From Rhodospirillaceae bacterium (GTDB lineage: Bacteria > Pseudomonadota > Alphaproteobacteria > UBA8366 > Aestuariispiraceae): 64,000 nucleotides of DNA. Below are positions 51,922-59,750 of this stretch, in pieces. The position numbers were made by a program, and so were the translations under genes. The notes under the pieces are model-generated. The model did no database searches. It saw only the letters and a list, made by a program, of their open reading frames with translations, and was not told the DNA's origin. The DNA is taken from positions 83,756-147,755 of the forward strand of contig PAQY01000012.1 of NCBI GenBank assembly GCA_002709955.1, written 5' to 3'. Each line of letters opens with the position of its first letter. Positions within the stretch are counted from its first letter, which is position 1.

Positions 51922-53311
51922 CGTTCGATCACTGACCCTGACCGTCGGCCAGCACAATAACGCCAAGCGCCATCTCTTTCCTGGTGACGGGCTTGAGGCG
52001 GCTGTGGTGCTGGTTTGCCGGCGGGTCGGGATGGAAAGCGAAAGATTAATAGTTCGGAAAGTGATCGCGGTTCCGTATGAGGATTGTTCTGTAAGGACAG
52101 AAGACAGGCTGACGTGGCCGGGTAGCGCCATTGAAGATGCTATGGACATAGCGGAAGATCATGGTGACTGTGTCATTCTTCTCCACAGCCATCCTGGCGG
52201 GTTCTTCGGGTTCTCCGAGATTGATGACCTCTCGGACAATACGACGATGCCATGCTTGTATTCCGCCATCCCCGGTCCGTCAGCGATTCATGGTTCCGCA
52301 ATCATGACACCGAACGGCGCTGTTCTCGCTCGCGTCTATCCAGGTGTTGGACAGGAGTGTGTGTTCCTACGGACGATGGTGGTGGGGCACGATATCAAAC
52401 ACTACGGTCGGGACATTCCTTCGCGTATCCTACACGGAACCGAAGGCATGAGGGATTTGTTTGGTTATTTGACGGTCTGCGTCGTCGGCGCTTCGGGCAC
52501 CGGCTCAATAATCATTGAACAACTGGCTCGAAACGGGATCGGCCACATTATTTTGATCGATTTCGATAAGGCAGAATGGAAAAACCTGAACCGAATTCTG
52601 AATTGTAAGGTTCGGCATGTCGAAACCGATGCTTACAAAACTGAGCTGCTGGCTGAATCAATCAGCGAGTACGCGCCATCTATACGGATCACTTGCATTA
52701 ACCGCTCAATCTTTGATCCGGCGGCGATAGAAGCGGCATCATCGGCGGACACAGTGTTCAGTTGTGTGGACAGACAACTGGGCCGCTCCGTCTGTGAAAG
52801 AATTTCTACTGCTTTCATTGCACCGCTGGTCGATCTTGGAGTTACGATCCCAACCCGAACGTTGCCTGACGGAACGGTCGTGGTATCTGACATGTGCGGG
52901 CGCATCGACTTCGTTAGACCTGACGGACCAAACCTATCGGACCGAGGGGTGATCACGCCCAAAGGGCTGTATGACGAGCACATTTTTTTGAATGCTCCAG
53001 ACGAGGCTATCGAGCAGGTTCGAAATGGTTATATCTCCGGTGTTGCTGAAGAGGCTCCTTCAGTGATCAACGTCAATATGGTCGCCGCCGCGCGAGCCTA
53101 TACCGAATGGACTATCCGGCAACTAGGGGGAAACTTGGATCCCAATGAAAGTGTTGCGACGATCCGGTTCTCTCTCTGCGCACGGGATGAAGACCACGTG
53201 GCAGAAGCGGATTACGATCACCAGACCCTGTTAGAACTGGGGCAGGGGTTCGCCTCTCCTCTTCTTGGATTTCCAGCCTTGGTGTCTCGCAAGATTGGAG
53301 AAGCTGCATGA
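51914..53311 (+). CDS. JAB peptidase fused to ThiF/E1-like activating enzyme
   Basis: A protein of about 465 residues. The N-terminal JAB/MPN domain (about 20-145) has the complete JAMM motif: His91-x-His93, Ser101, Asp104 in LLHSHPGGFFGFSEIDD. The C-terminal E1-like domain (about 175-400) has the nucleotide motif VCVVGASGTGSIIIEQL (GxGxxG-like at 192-197), the acidic IDFD at about 215-218 and NLNR (224-227), expected for adenylating a ubiquitin-like C-terminus. The E1 catalytic Cys is not certain. The protein could both activate and remove ubiquitin-like units made by the upstream gene. I chose ATG 51914, which overlaps that stop by eight bases; it follows GGGAGG. Confidence 0.92.
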   Translation: MNSVRSLTLTVGQHNNAKRHLFPGDGLEAAVVLVCRRVGMESERLIVRKVIAVPYEDCSVRTEDRLTWPGSAIEDAMDIAEDHGDCVILLHSHPGGFFGFSEIDDLSDNTTMPCLYSAIPGPSAIHGSAIMTPNGAVLARVYPGVGQECVFLRTMVVGHDIKHYGRDIPSRILHGTEGMRDLFGYLTVCVVGASGTGSIIIEQLARNGIGHIILIDFDKAEWKNLNRILNCKVRHVETDAYKTELLAESISEYAPSIRITCINRSIFDPAAIEAASSADTVFSCVDRQLGRSVCERISTAFIAPLVDLGVTIPTRTLPDGTVVVSDMCGRIDFVRPDGPNLSDRGVITPKGLYDEHIFLNAPDEAIEQVRNGYISGVAEEAPSVINVNMVAAARAYTEWTIRQLGGNLDPNESVATIRFSLCARDEDHVAEADYDHQTLLELGQGFASPLLGFPALVSRKIGEAA

Positions 53312-53637
53312 GGATTTTTCGATGGCTATCCCGTTGGTGGGATCGTAATGGTCCAAAAAGAAAGCTAATTCTGGTCGATGGCGACTCACCGCCTGAAATA
53401 ATTAGATCCCGAAACCTCTATTTGGCCAAGGACGATGGCGAGGATTGGTCTGTTGCGATGCGATGTCCTTGCGGGTGCGGCGACCGGTTGGAACTCATGT
53501 TAGCGACCGAGGCCAGGCCACATTGGTCTGTGCGGTCGAAGCCCAATGCTCCCCCAACACTGCAACCGTCTGTGTGGCGCAAAGCGGGATGTAAAAGCCA
53601 TTTCTGGGTTCGGGACGGTCGGATCGTCTGGTGCTAG
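53308..53637 (+). CDS. DUF6527 family protein
   Basis: A 109-residue protein with a basic N-terminus, a Cys-rich centre (Cys53, Cys55, Cys57 in MRCPCGCGDRLELML) and the DUF6527 C-terminal signature PSVWRKAGCKSHFWVRDG with Cys95, His98 and Cys109. The Cys/His set suggests a bound zinc. Proteins of this family accompany multiubiquitin, E2 and JAB-E1 genes and may process or dock the ubiquitin-like protein; a catalytic role is inferred. The ATG overlaps the E1 stop by four bases, so all three genes are translationally coupled. Confidence 0.88.
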   Translation: MRIFRWLSRWWDRNGPKRKLILVDGDSPPEIIRSRNLYLAKDDGEDWSVAMRCPCGCGDRLELMLATEARPHWSVRSKPNAPPTLQPSVWRKAGCKSHFWVRDGRIVWC

Positions 53638-53810
53638 GTTTTAAGGTCGAAGCGAAGTAAAGATTGGACGAGTTTAATACAAACTCTGTATCCTAGCACT
53701 TCCCAATACATTGAGAATTCCATATCGTAGTCGCATAGCCCTTCTTTGTCATGGCGGTTATGTATCTCTGCAAGCTATTATGTTTGCAAGGTATTAGATG
53801 AAGAGCGCAT

Positions 53811-54428
53811 CTAGTCGAGCTCCGATAGATCCCCGTTTAGTACCTCGTTTCGAATACGGCCAAGAAGATTGGATACGGATTGACCATTGTTCATGCTTGG
53901 CATGTATGGTGCTCGAACGACTATTTGATCATCCAATTCATCGGCTATCCTTGAGGCCAAACTGTTGATCGGGGAGTTCCCATCCCAGATGTATACATCA
54001 CATTCTTTATTAAACCGCGCTCCAGTAGAGAATGCATTCCGTGTCATATTTGAACTACCAACAATTCCGATGTTTGGTGTTCCGTTCTGAGAGGCGATGA
54101 AAACTTTCGCATGCCAACGTAGTCCCACCTTCAGCATGCAGGTGATATTGGCACCTGCTTTGGTCATGTTGTTCTTGAAATTCCGATAGGCTGGTTTCCA
54201 TGTCGCGTTGTGGATTCCGACGGTCGTAAGTGAAACTCCACTTTGGGAGCAAACATTAGCCAAAGAGCGTTCGCTACTTACTTGGTAAGTGGAGTTTTTG
54301 AAGTTGTCCTGGAAAAAGCCTGAACAGAGCAGAGCTTCGTCAACATAGTTAGAGGCTAGAGAAGAGATAATTACATCCCGAAACGTGTTTTGAGAACCTC
54401 GGGTACGCAAAACAATTGCTATTGGCAT
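53811..54428 (-). CDS. Phospholipase-D-fold (HKD) protein
   Basis: A protein of about 205 residues with one HKD-type motif: WHAKVFIAS (His, Lys) followed by IGIVGSSNMTRNAFSTG with the Gly-Ser-Ser-Asn that completes a PLD half-site, then a conserved Glu/Asp-rich strand. One motif suggests a homodimeric enzyme; such PLD proteins in defence islands are often nucleases or restriction-linked effectors. It lies convergent to the ubiquitin-like operon, with 173 non-coding bases between. A run of eight G immediately precedes ATG 54428, at the ribosome-binding position; a TTG at 54440 lies upstream in frame. Confidence 0.75.
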   Translation of the reverse strand: MPIAIVLRTRGSQNTFRDVIISSLASNYVDEALLCSGFFQDNFKNSTYQVSSERSLANVCSQSGVSLTTVGIHNATWKPAYRNFKNNMTKAGANITCMLKVGLRWHAKVFIASQNGTPNIGIVGSSNMTRNAFSTGARFNKECDVYIWDGNSPINSLASRIADELDDQIVVRAPYMPSMNNGQSVSNLLGRIRNEVLNGDLSELD

Positions 54429-54440
54429 CTCCCCCCCCAA

Positions 54441-54745
54441 GTCCTCTTGTTCAATTTTCTGCTAGCAGAGCATAGGTCGAACTTATCATTGTCAATTCTA
54501 AATTCTGCAACTGGAACTTTAACAACTGATAAATAAGACGGATCTATATGTCTCGTTATCGGATCGTAACGCTAGTAGCCGAAAGTTAGCTGCGCTATCT
54601 CGACAGCACCTAACATTGCTCCATGTAAACGAAAATTTCACACGAAAACCGTCGTAATACTGCGCCTCTAACCGGACCCCAGTTTCTAGTATAGAGATGC
54701 CAATTCGCAATGCCACTGGCGGTGATCTTCCTCAAGTGATCCCAG
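54441..54745. other. Non-coding or undetermined interval
   Basis: An AT-rich stretch between two minus-strand genes. A 65-codon minus-strand frame (54519-54716) is open but has no recognisable content, so I do not call it. No hairpin or repeat stands out. Confidence 0.4.
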
Positions 54746-55774
54746 TTATGAGTCCAATGACACACCACCATGTACTACTTCATCGATATTGGCTTCAACA
54801 AGGTACGACTCGATATCCCAGAATGACCATTCAGTTGGGAGATGATACAAGCCGCGACATTTCTTGGCCCATCGCCCCATCTCCTTGGCTTTATTGGTGC
54901 AGAAGGACTTGGCTTGGAAAGAGAAATTTGTGCTGCGTCGATCTCGATTTAGAAGGAACTTCAGTGCTTCTTTGATCCTACCTAGAGAGCTACCATTAAG
55001 ACTATTGAGTTTTAGGTGCTCTTTTGTGATGTAGCGCGCGGCTCCTTCAATGCCGAATGCGTCTTTCCCGTCTTCGTCGATATCATGGCGAATGCGTCGC
55101 ACATCGACCACGTTCCCGGACCCAAAGCTTCGGACTAATGCCCGTCGAACCTGTTCGTTCGATGCGTCGAAGGCATAGAATAGGCAGTGGAAATGGAGTT
55201 TAATCACGACGTCATCAGGATCGAATTGATCAATTGATGCCGGTTTTGAGAGTTGTTCACGCGGAAGGTTCTGGGCAATGATAACGTCATCCTCAAATCG
55301 GCCTTTCGCGATGCACTGTAACCCGGATTGTTTCAGAACTCGCCCAATCTCGCGCCGCCACCAGCTAATTTTCAAATCGAACTCTGTTAGGGATATAGCC
55401 TCTAAATTTATGGTGACAAACCACATCTCGTTTTCCGGCAAGATGTGAAAACCCTGAACTGATTGCGCATTGCGGATTTGGTAATTCCTTGACGGTGATG
55501 AGGATTGGGCAGCATTGACGGCCCATTCGCTATCAGGGCCGTAACCTGAAACTCTTCTGAGACACTTTGGGCATCCACGATGTTCGCACGGCTGCTTCTT
55601 GGAGCATTGTGAGAACCGCTGATGGCTTCTAACAAATGAATCATAGCTACCAGCAAGCTCTCGTACCGCAGCGTAGGCTCGATGCGGGTTCCGATCCGTG
55701 AGCAATGCGACCTGTGTCTTCTCGTCGCCTTCATTGATTGCCTTCGCCATCTGTCGGCTATGTGGGTTGATCAT
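54746..55774 (-). CDS. HUH-type Rep-like protein with an N-terminal Cys cluster
   Basis: A 342-residue protein. A Cys cluster at residues 57-71 (CSKKQPCEHRGCPKC) looks like a zinc-binding knuckle. Three motifs in HUH-endonuclease order follow: motif 1 MWFVTINLEAISL (about 117-129), motif 2 KLHFHCLFY with His194-Phe-His196, and motif 3 ARYITKEHL with Tyr248 and Lys251. That is the pattern of single-tyrosine Rep or relaxase-like enzymes that nick single-stranded origins and join DNA ends. No transfer or plasmid maintenance genes are nearby, so it may serve island replication or defence. Inverted repeats just upstream are candidate recognition hairpins. Confidence 0.65.
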   Translation of the reverse strand: MINPHSRQMAKAINEGDEKTQVALLTDRNPHRAYAAVRELAGSYDSFVRSHQRFSQCSKKQPCEHRGCPKCLRRVSGYGPDSEWAVNAAQSSSPSRNYQIRNAQSVQGFHILPENEMWFVTINLEAISLTEFDLKISWWRREIGRVLKQSGLQCIAKGRFEDDVIIAQNLPREQLSKPASIDQFDPDDVVIKLHFHCLFYAFDASNEQVRRALVRSFGSGNVVDVRRIRHDIDEDGKDAFGIEGAARYITKEHLKLNSLNGSSLGRIKEALKFLLNRDRRSTNFSFQAKSFCTNKAKEMGRWAKKCRGLYHLPTEWSFWDIESYLVEANIDEVVHGGVSLDS

Positions 55775-55829
55775 GTTGGATGTATCCAGTCACGGAAATT
55801 GCAGTAGCCCGGCAGAAATAACGAGCTCC

Positions 55830-55988
55830 ATCTTCCAAACTGGAAGATTTTCAACCATGTTCAAGGTATTGTCGCAAAAACGGTACCAAAACGGCATTTG
55901 TGGGGTTTGTATTCTGAGACGGTTTTTGAGGCACATTTCGGTCGCGTCCTGCGATGTTTACGCAACCAACATTACGCGTCTCAAAAAC
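55830..55988. repeat. Inverted repeats upstream of the HUH-type gene
   Basis: ATCTTCCA (55830-55837) and TGGAAGAT (55841-55848) form a tight perfect hairpin. Further on, GTTTTTGAG (55922-55930) is repeated inverted as CTCAAAAAC (55980-55988), and GAGAC (55916-55920) as GTCTC (55978-55982). They lie in the 340-base gene-free interval between the minus-strand HUH gene and the plus-strand DUF262 gene. They could be nicking-origin hairpins or promoter operators for the divergent genes. Confidence 0.5.
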
Positions 55989-56114
55989 GAAGGGTTTTAG
56001 GATTACCCCTAGAAACCTTTTCGACAGCACTACCAACATAATTGTAATCGTCAGATTGGAATATTTACAAAACTAAGGTATATGCTTTGTTACAACTTGG
56101 AAGGGTCAGGATAC

Positions 56115-57257
56115 ATGGTTAACGAATCGATAGATGAAGCTAGTGACGAACACTCGGTTTTAATAGAAGACCCAGAGGGTTTGGATGATCCGTTCGTTAT
56201 CGGTTGGGGTGAGTATCCGTTAGATGCGGTGTTTGTAAGGACAGAACCGCGCACTGTTGGCGACGTTGTGGATCGTATCGAACGCAACCGATATGTTCTC
56301 GATCCAGATTTTCAAAGGGACTTCGTTTGGCAAGTAGCTAAGCAATCCAAGCTCATTGAGAGTTGTATAATGAGGATTCCGCTTCCGGTCTTTTATGTTG
56401 CTGAAGCTTCAGACGGCAGGATCATTATCGTTGACGGTTTGCAACGACTCACAACTTTTTATAGGTTTATGCATAATCACTTCAAGCTCACAGGACTAGG
56501 AGCAAACGATCCTAATTTAACCCATCCGCTTGAGGGAAAGTATTTTAGAGAGTTACCAATTGCGTTGCAGGAGCGTGTCGCGGACACATCAATTACATTG
56601 TACATCCTTGATGCTAAAGCGCCGGAGCGGGCGCGTTTAGATATTTTTGAGCGGGTCAATAGTGGCGAACCATTGACGCGACAACAGATGCGTAATGCGC
56701 TTTACAATGGACCAGCCACAAGTTGGCTCAAGGATGCCGCGTCGAGTCATTTGTTTCGAAGTGCTACTGGGTTTTCGCTGAATAAAAGGACCATGCGTGA
56801 CCGCGAGGCAATTAATCGCTTCTGTGCTTTCAAACTTCTTGGCGTGAATGCGTATCGAGGTGATATGGATACGTTCTTGGCAATAGGTTTAAAGGAGCTT
56901 GAAAGCCTAACGGATTCAGCCCGAAAGAGCTTGCGTGAGGAGTTCGATGGGGTAGTTAAACTGAATGCTGAACTTTTTGGTAAGCACGCCTTCCGCAAAT
57001 CTCTCTCAAGTAATCCACATTCTGCAAGATCAGTAATAAACATATCTTTATTTGAAGTGTGCACAGTTACTCTGACAAAGATTTTGTCGCTATCGTCTGA
57101 TGATCACAGGATTATTAAAGAAAAGATTGTTGATCTTCTTTCTGATTCTGAGTTCCTCGATTCAATAACGTATTCAACAAATAGCTCTAGGCAGGCACGT
57201 AGCCGGTTTGAACGAATGGAAAGAATGGTTTCTGCTATACTTGAGGAAACATTATGA
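56115..57257 (+). CDS. DUF262 domain protein
   Basis: A 380-residue protein with an N-terminal DUF262 domain: LDPDFQRDFVWQVAKQSKLI (about 62-82) and the nucleotide-site motif IIIVDGLQRLTTFYRF (about 103-118), with Leu in place of the second Gln of the usual DGQQR. DUF262 proteins have a ParB-like NTP-binding fold and include the GmrS half of GmrSD modified-DNA restriction enzymes. The helical C-terminal half has a NKRTMRDREAINRFCAFKLL block. No HNH DUF1524 nuclease motif is seen. I chose ATG 56115 because GGTCAGGA precedes it. It overlaps the ATPase gene by four bases. Confidence 0.87.
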   Translation: MVNESIDEASDEHSVLIEDPEGLDDPFVIGWGEYPLDAVFVRTEPRTVGDVVDRIERNRYVLDPDFQRDFVWQVAKQSKLIESCIMRIPLPVFYVAEASDGRIIIVDGLQRLTTFYRFMHNHFKLTGLGANDPNLTHPLEGKYFRELPIALQERVADTSITLYILDAKAPERARLDIFERVNSGEPLTRQQMRNALYNGPATSWLKDAASSHLFRSATGFSLNKRTMRDREAINRFCAFKLLGVNAYRGDMDTFLAIGLKELESLTDSARKSLREEFDGVVKLNAELFGKHAFRKSLSSNPHSARSVINISLFEVCTVTLTKILSLSSDDHRIIKEKIVDLLSDSEFLDSITYSTNSSRQARSRFERMERMVSAILEETL

Positions 57258-58342
57258 CGTTGCGCTCTGTAGATGCCATAACAATGGATGGTTTCAAGTG
57301 TTTTGACCATCTACGCATGGAGCTGGGCCAACTTACGCTTGTCACAGGTTTTAATGGTGGCGGTAAGTCAACCGCCATACAGCCATTGTTATTGCTAGCG
57401 CAAACACTTCGGCTCGGAATCCTAACTGCCTTACCACTAAACGGACCAATGGTGAAGCTTGGAACAGCGGGTGATATTACTCCTAACGAAGATGGCTCTC
57501 TAACAAATCTTACAATCGAGGGTCAGGGAACAACGATTTCGGTGAAGCCTAAACTGCGTTCTGGAGATCGTGTTCTTCAACTCGTTGAGTCCCTTAGTGG
57601 TGCACTTGATACGCCGCTAGCTTGCTCCCTTAGCATGTTGTCGTACCTTGGTGCGATCCGAATTGGGCCGGAGGACTCGTTCCCGATTCCTGAACAATTC
57701 GATACCCCGGACGTTGGCCTCGATGGACGCTTTGCGCCGTACTGGTATGATCATCATGTCGACGAGGATGTAGACGAAGCCAGACGTTTTCCAGGAGAGG
57801 AGGCGAGTGTTTATCGGAAGCACTTGGACGCTTGGCTTGGTAGTATGTTTCCTGGTGCACAAGCCAACGTCCAAAACGTTGTAAACCTCTCCCAAATGAA
57901 TCTTCAATTTCGACTGTCATCGCTTGGAGCATGGCGTCGGCCTTCAAATATTGGATATGGTCTCACGTACGTTTTTCCGATCCTTGTATCGCTGCTTTCA
58001 GCAAAACCAGGGCAGATAATCATTATTGACAGTCCCGAATCTCATCTTCACCCATCAGCTCAGTCTCAGATGGGGAGAATATTGGCGACTTTTGCCCAAG
58101 CAGGAGTGCAGATTTTAGTTGAAACACATAGTGACCACCTTTTGAACGGAGTACGTTTGGCAATCCGCGAACAGGTTCTTCCATCAGATTGCCTGCGAGT
58201 ACATTTCTTCAGGGGCCCTAAAGGCAGGGACCACGGCGTTACAACACCAAGTTTTGGTGCTGGCGGAGAAGTGTATGAGTGGCCAGACGGTTTCTTTGAT
58301 CAGAATGAGAAAGACTTGTCACGACTTGCGGGCTGGGCCTGA
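57254..58342 (+). CDS. AAA-type ATPase (DUF3696/OLD-like)
   Basis: A 362-residue SMC/RecF-like AAA ATPase. Walker A is LVTGFNGGGKSTAI (about 30-42). The ABC-like signature region is followed by Walker B QIIIIDSPESHLHPSAQSQM and a VETHSDHLLNGVR switch, typical of the AAA_15/DUF3696 group. It lacks a Toprim nuclease domain, so it probably drives or gates its partners. It is the middle gene of a coupled three-gene cassette: start overlapping DUF262 by four bases, stop four bases before the next start. Similar ATPase plus DUF262 sets occur in antiphage systems. Confidence 0.88.
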   Translation: MTLRSVDAITMDGFKCFDHLRMELGQLTLVTGFNGGGKSTAIQPLLLLAQTLRLGILTALPLNGPMVKLGTAGDITPNEDGSLTNLTIEGQGTTISVKPKLRSGDRVLQLVESLSGALDTPLACSLSMLSYLGAIRIGPEDSFPIPEQFDTPDVGLDGRFAPYWYDHHVDEDVDEARRFPGEEASVYRKHLDAWLGSMFPGAQANVQNVVNLSQMNLQFRLSSLGAWRRPSNIGYGLTYVFPILVSLLSAKPGQIIIIDSPESHLHPSAQSQMGRILATFAQAGVQILVETHSDHLLNGVRLAIREQVLPSDCLRVHFFRGPKGRDHGVTTPSFGAGGEVYEWPDGFFDQNEKDLSRLAGWA

Positions 58343-58345
58343 GAA

Positions 58346-59311
58346 ATGAAGTTCTACTTAAATGAGGCTTCGATTCACGGACAGTTTGCGGACACACAAG
58401 AGTTTCGCGTTGCGCTTGAGGCTATACTAGCGGGACGCTCCCGATCTACGGTCCTCGCAGCAATGCGAACTGTACCGGAACTGGCGAACCGCCCCGTGCT
58501 GCATGACCAGACTTTTCGTCAAGTTGTGCAGACTTGGCGAGGGTCTCCACTCGCAGGCAGCTTGCTAGCATGGGTTGGGAAAAATGGGCCGTTTGTTCAT
58601 GATGATAGGCTTCTTGAGGAAGACGACTTGTTCCATTGCCTTGGGGTAGAAGTTACTGACGGCGGACTGGGTGAGGCGGGCCGTCGAGCCAAGGCGAGCG
58701 AGAATTCTGCTTCAATGAGTTTTCGTGGAGGTGATCCTGATTTCGCGCAATCTCCATTACCGATCGTTCATGGTTTCTTGGAAGAGCCATTCGGCACGTA
58801 CTCAGTTGAGAATTTTTGGGATGTCGATGACGCAATCGCAGCGATCATGGAATGGGAGAAACCAGCCAATAACTGGCAGGAAATGATTGAGATCGCTCGT
58901 GTCAGGTTTCCTAACGTTCTTCTCCCGGACACACTGTATAGAGACGTTCGAATTGCTAGGGAGCCTTTCAGTGCGGTAATTAGAGACCAGTTCTATGTAT
59001 TGTTAGGCTTTCTTAACGAATATATGAAGGGACGAGACGAGAACGGACAGGAAGGGCCTAGATCCAGGGCTATTCTGAAGGAGCATTTTAAGGGGAGAAG
59101 AGCATTGTTCTCGCCAGAATCAAGTTCGAACAAAGATGACTTTAGGACGGAAATGACCTTTCCAAACCCGGATGGCGCTGGAATGATTTTCGCGCATTGG
59201 CATGGCAAAATTAGTCATAGGTTCTTTCGCATGCACTTCGAATGGCCTACCCCTGCCGCTACCGATAAAGTTAAAGTTCTTTATGTTGGCCCAAAACTAA
59301 CAAAGGCTTAA
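58346..59311 (+). CDS. Unknown third protein of the DUF262/ATPase cassette
   Basis: A 321-residue protein starting MKFYLNEASIHGQFADTQEF. The N-terminal two thirds are mostly helical and match no fold I recognise. The C-terminal block is distinctive: EMTFPNPDGAGMIFAHWHGK then ISHRFFRMHFEWP, ending KVKVLYVGPKLTK. That block recurs in hypothetical proteins near defence genes and may be the effector or target-sensing module. Gene position makes it the third member of the system; from memory, Menshen (an antiphage system with a DUF3696-type ATPase) has a similar make-up. No nuclease motif is evident. Confidence 0.75.
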   Translation: MKFYLNEASIHGQFADTQEFRVALEAILAGRSRSTVLAAMRTVPELANRPVLHDQTFRQVVQTWRGSPLAGSLLAWVGKNGPFVHDDRLLEEDDLFHCLGVEVTDGGLGEAGRRAKASENSASMSFRGGDPDFAQSPLPIVHGFLEEPFGTYSVENFWDVDDAIAAIMEWEKPANNWQEMIEIARVRFPNVLLPDTLYRDVRIAREPFSAVIRDQFYVLLGFLNEYMKGRDENGQEGPRSRAILKEHFKGRRALFSPESSSNKDDFRTEMTFPNPDGAGMIFAHWHGKISHRFFRMHFEWPTPAATDKVKVLYVGPKLTKA

Positions 59312-59529
59312 CAGCCCTAGGCCTCGTGACGGGCTAGCTGGCGCGTCTCGAAAAGGTATACTCAACCAATACGGTGGCATGAGACTGAAATTATCTCTCA
59401 AGAGGGTTTCTGCCTCAAATTGAAACACGGATTGTGAAGTATTAGGACTCTTAAAAGGACATTCGGGGGCGATCCTTTTCCATACTTCGGATCGGACCCA
59501 GATTGTTTGCGCAATGCCCCCAACAAAGC
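59312..59529. other. Island right flank, non-coding
   Basis: No gene is seen. A copy of the tRNA-Gly 3' end was searched for by eye here and not found, so the island's right junction is not located. A short AGCCC/GGGCT hairpin near 59313-59335 follows the last island gene. Confidence 0.4.
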
Positions 59530-59557
59530 AAAACCCCCAGGTTTTCCTGGGGGTTTT
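59530..59557 (-). terminator. Intrinsic terminator of tRNA-Val
   Basis: AAAACCCCCAGG and CCTGGGGGTTTT form a perfect 12-bp stem around TTTT, directly after the tRNA-Val on the minus strand. The A/T arms make it usable in both directions. Confidence 0.9.
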
Positions 59558-59559
59558 GA

Positions 59560-59634
59560 TGGTGGGCGCGGGAAGGATTGAACTTCCGACCCCTGCGATG
59601 TCAACACAGTGCTCTCCCACTGAGCTACGCGCCC
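59560..59634 (-). tRNA. tRNA-Val (GAC)
   Basis: A 75-base tRNA on the minus strand: acceptor stem GGGCGCG/CGCGCCC, D arm GCTC...GAGC, anticodon stem CTGTG/CGCAG with loop TTGACAT (anticodon GAC), T arm with GTTCAATCC, and an encoded CCA. It is the first clear host gene right of the island. Confidence 0.96.
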
Positions 59635-59750
59635 TTGTGCAGTCTGCACGCTGTGCATTTGCTGCGGCAGGGTGAATAGCACCGTGGGGCGGGTCCTTCA
59701 AGCGTTTGATCGGGGTGTGACAGATTTTTGTCTGTGGCCCGGATGCTGGC

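Noticed and set aside
54519-54716. 65-codon minus-strand frame between HUH and PLD genes
   Set aside because: Open and in operon orientation, but no recognisable content or clear ribosome-binding site; left uncalled.
55698-56000. 100-codon plus-strand frame upstream of the DUF262 gene
   Set aside because: Half overlaps the HUH gene antisense, has no ribosome-binding site, and runs through the inverted repeats.
56115-58342. GmrSD-type restriction system
   Set aside because: DUF262 is present but no DUF1524 HNH motif is seen in any of the three proteins.
59560-59634. tRNA-Val as the island's right attachment site
   Set aside because: It shares only GGGGTCG-like T-arm bases with tRNA-Gly and is complete with its own terminator; not a duplicated att sequence.
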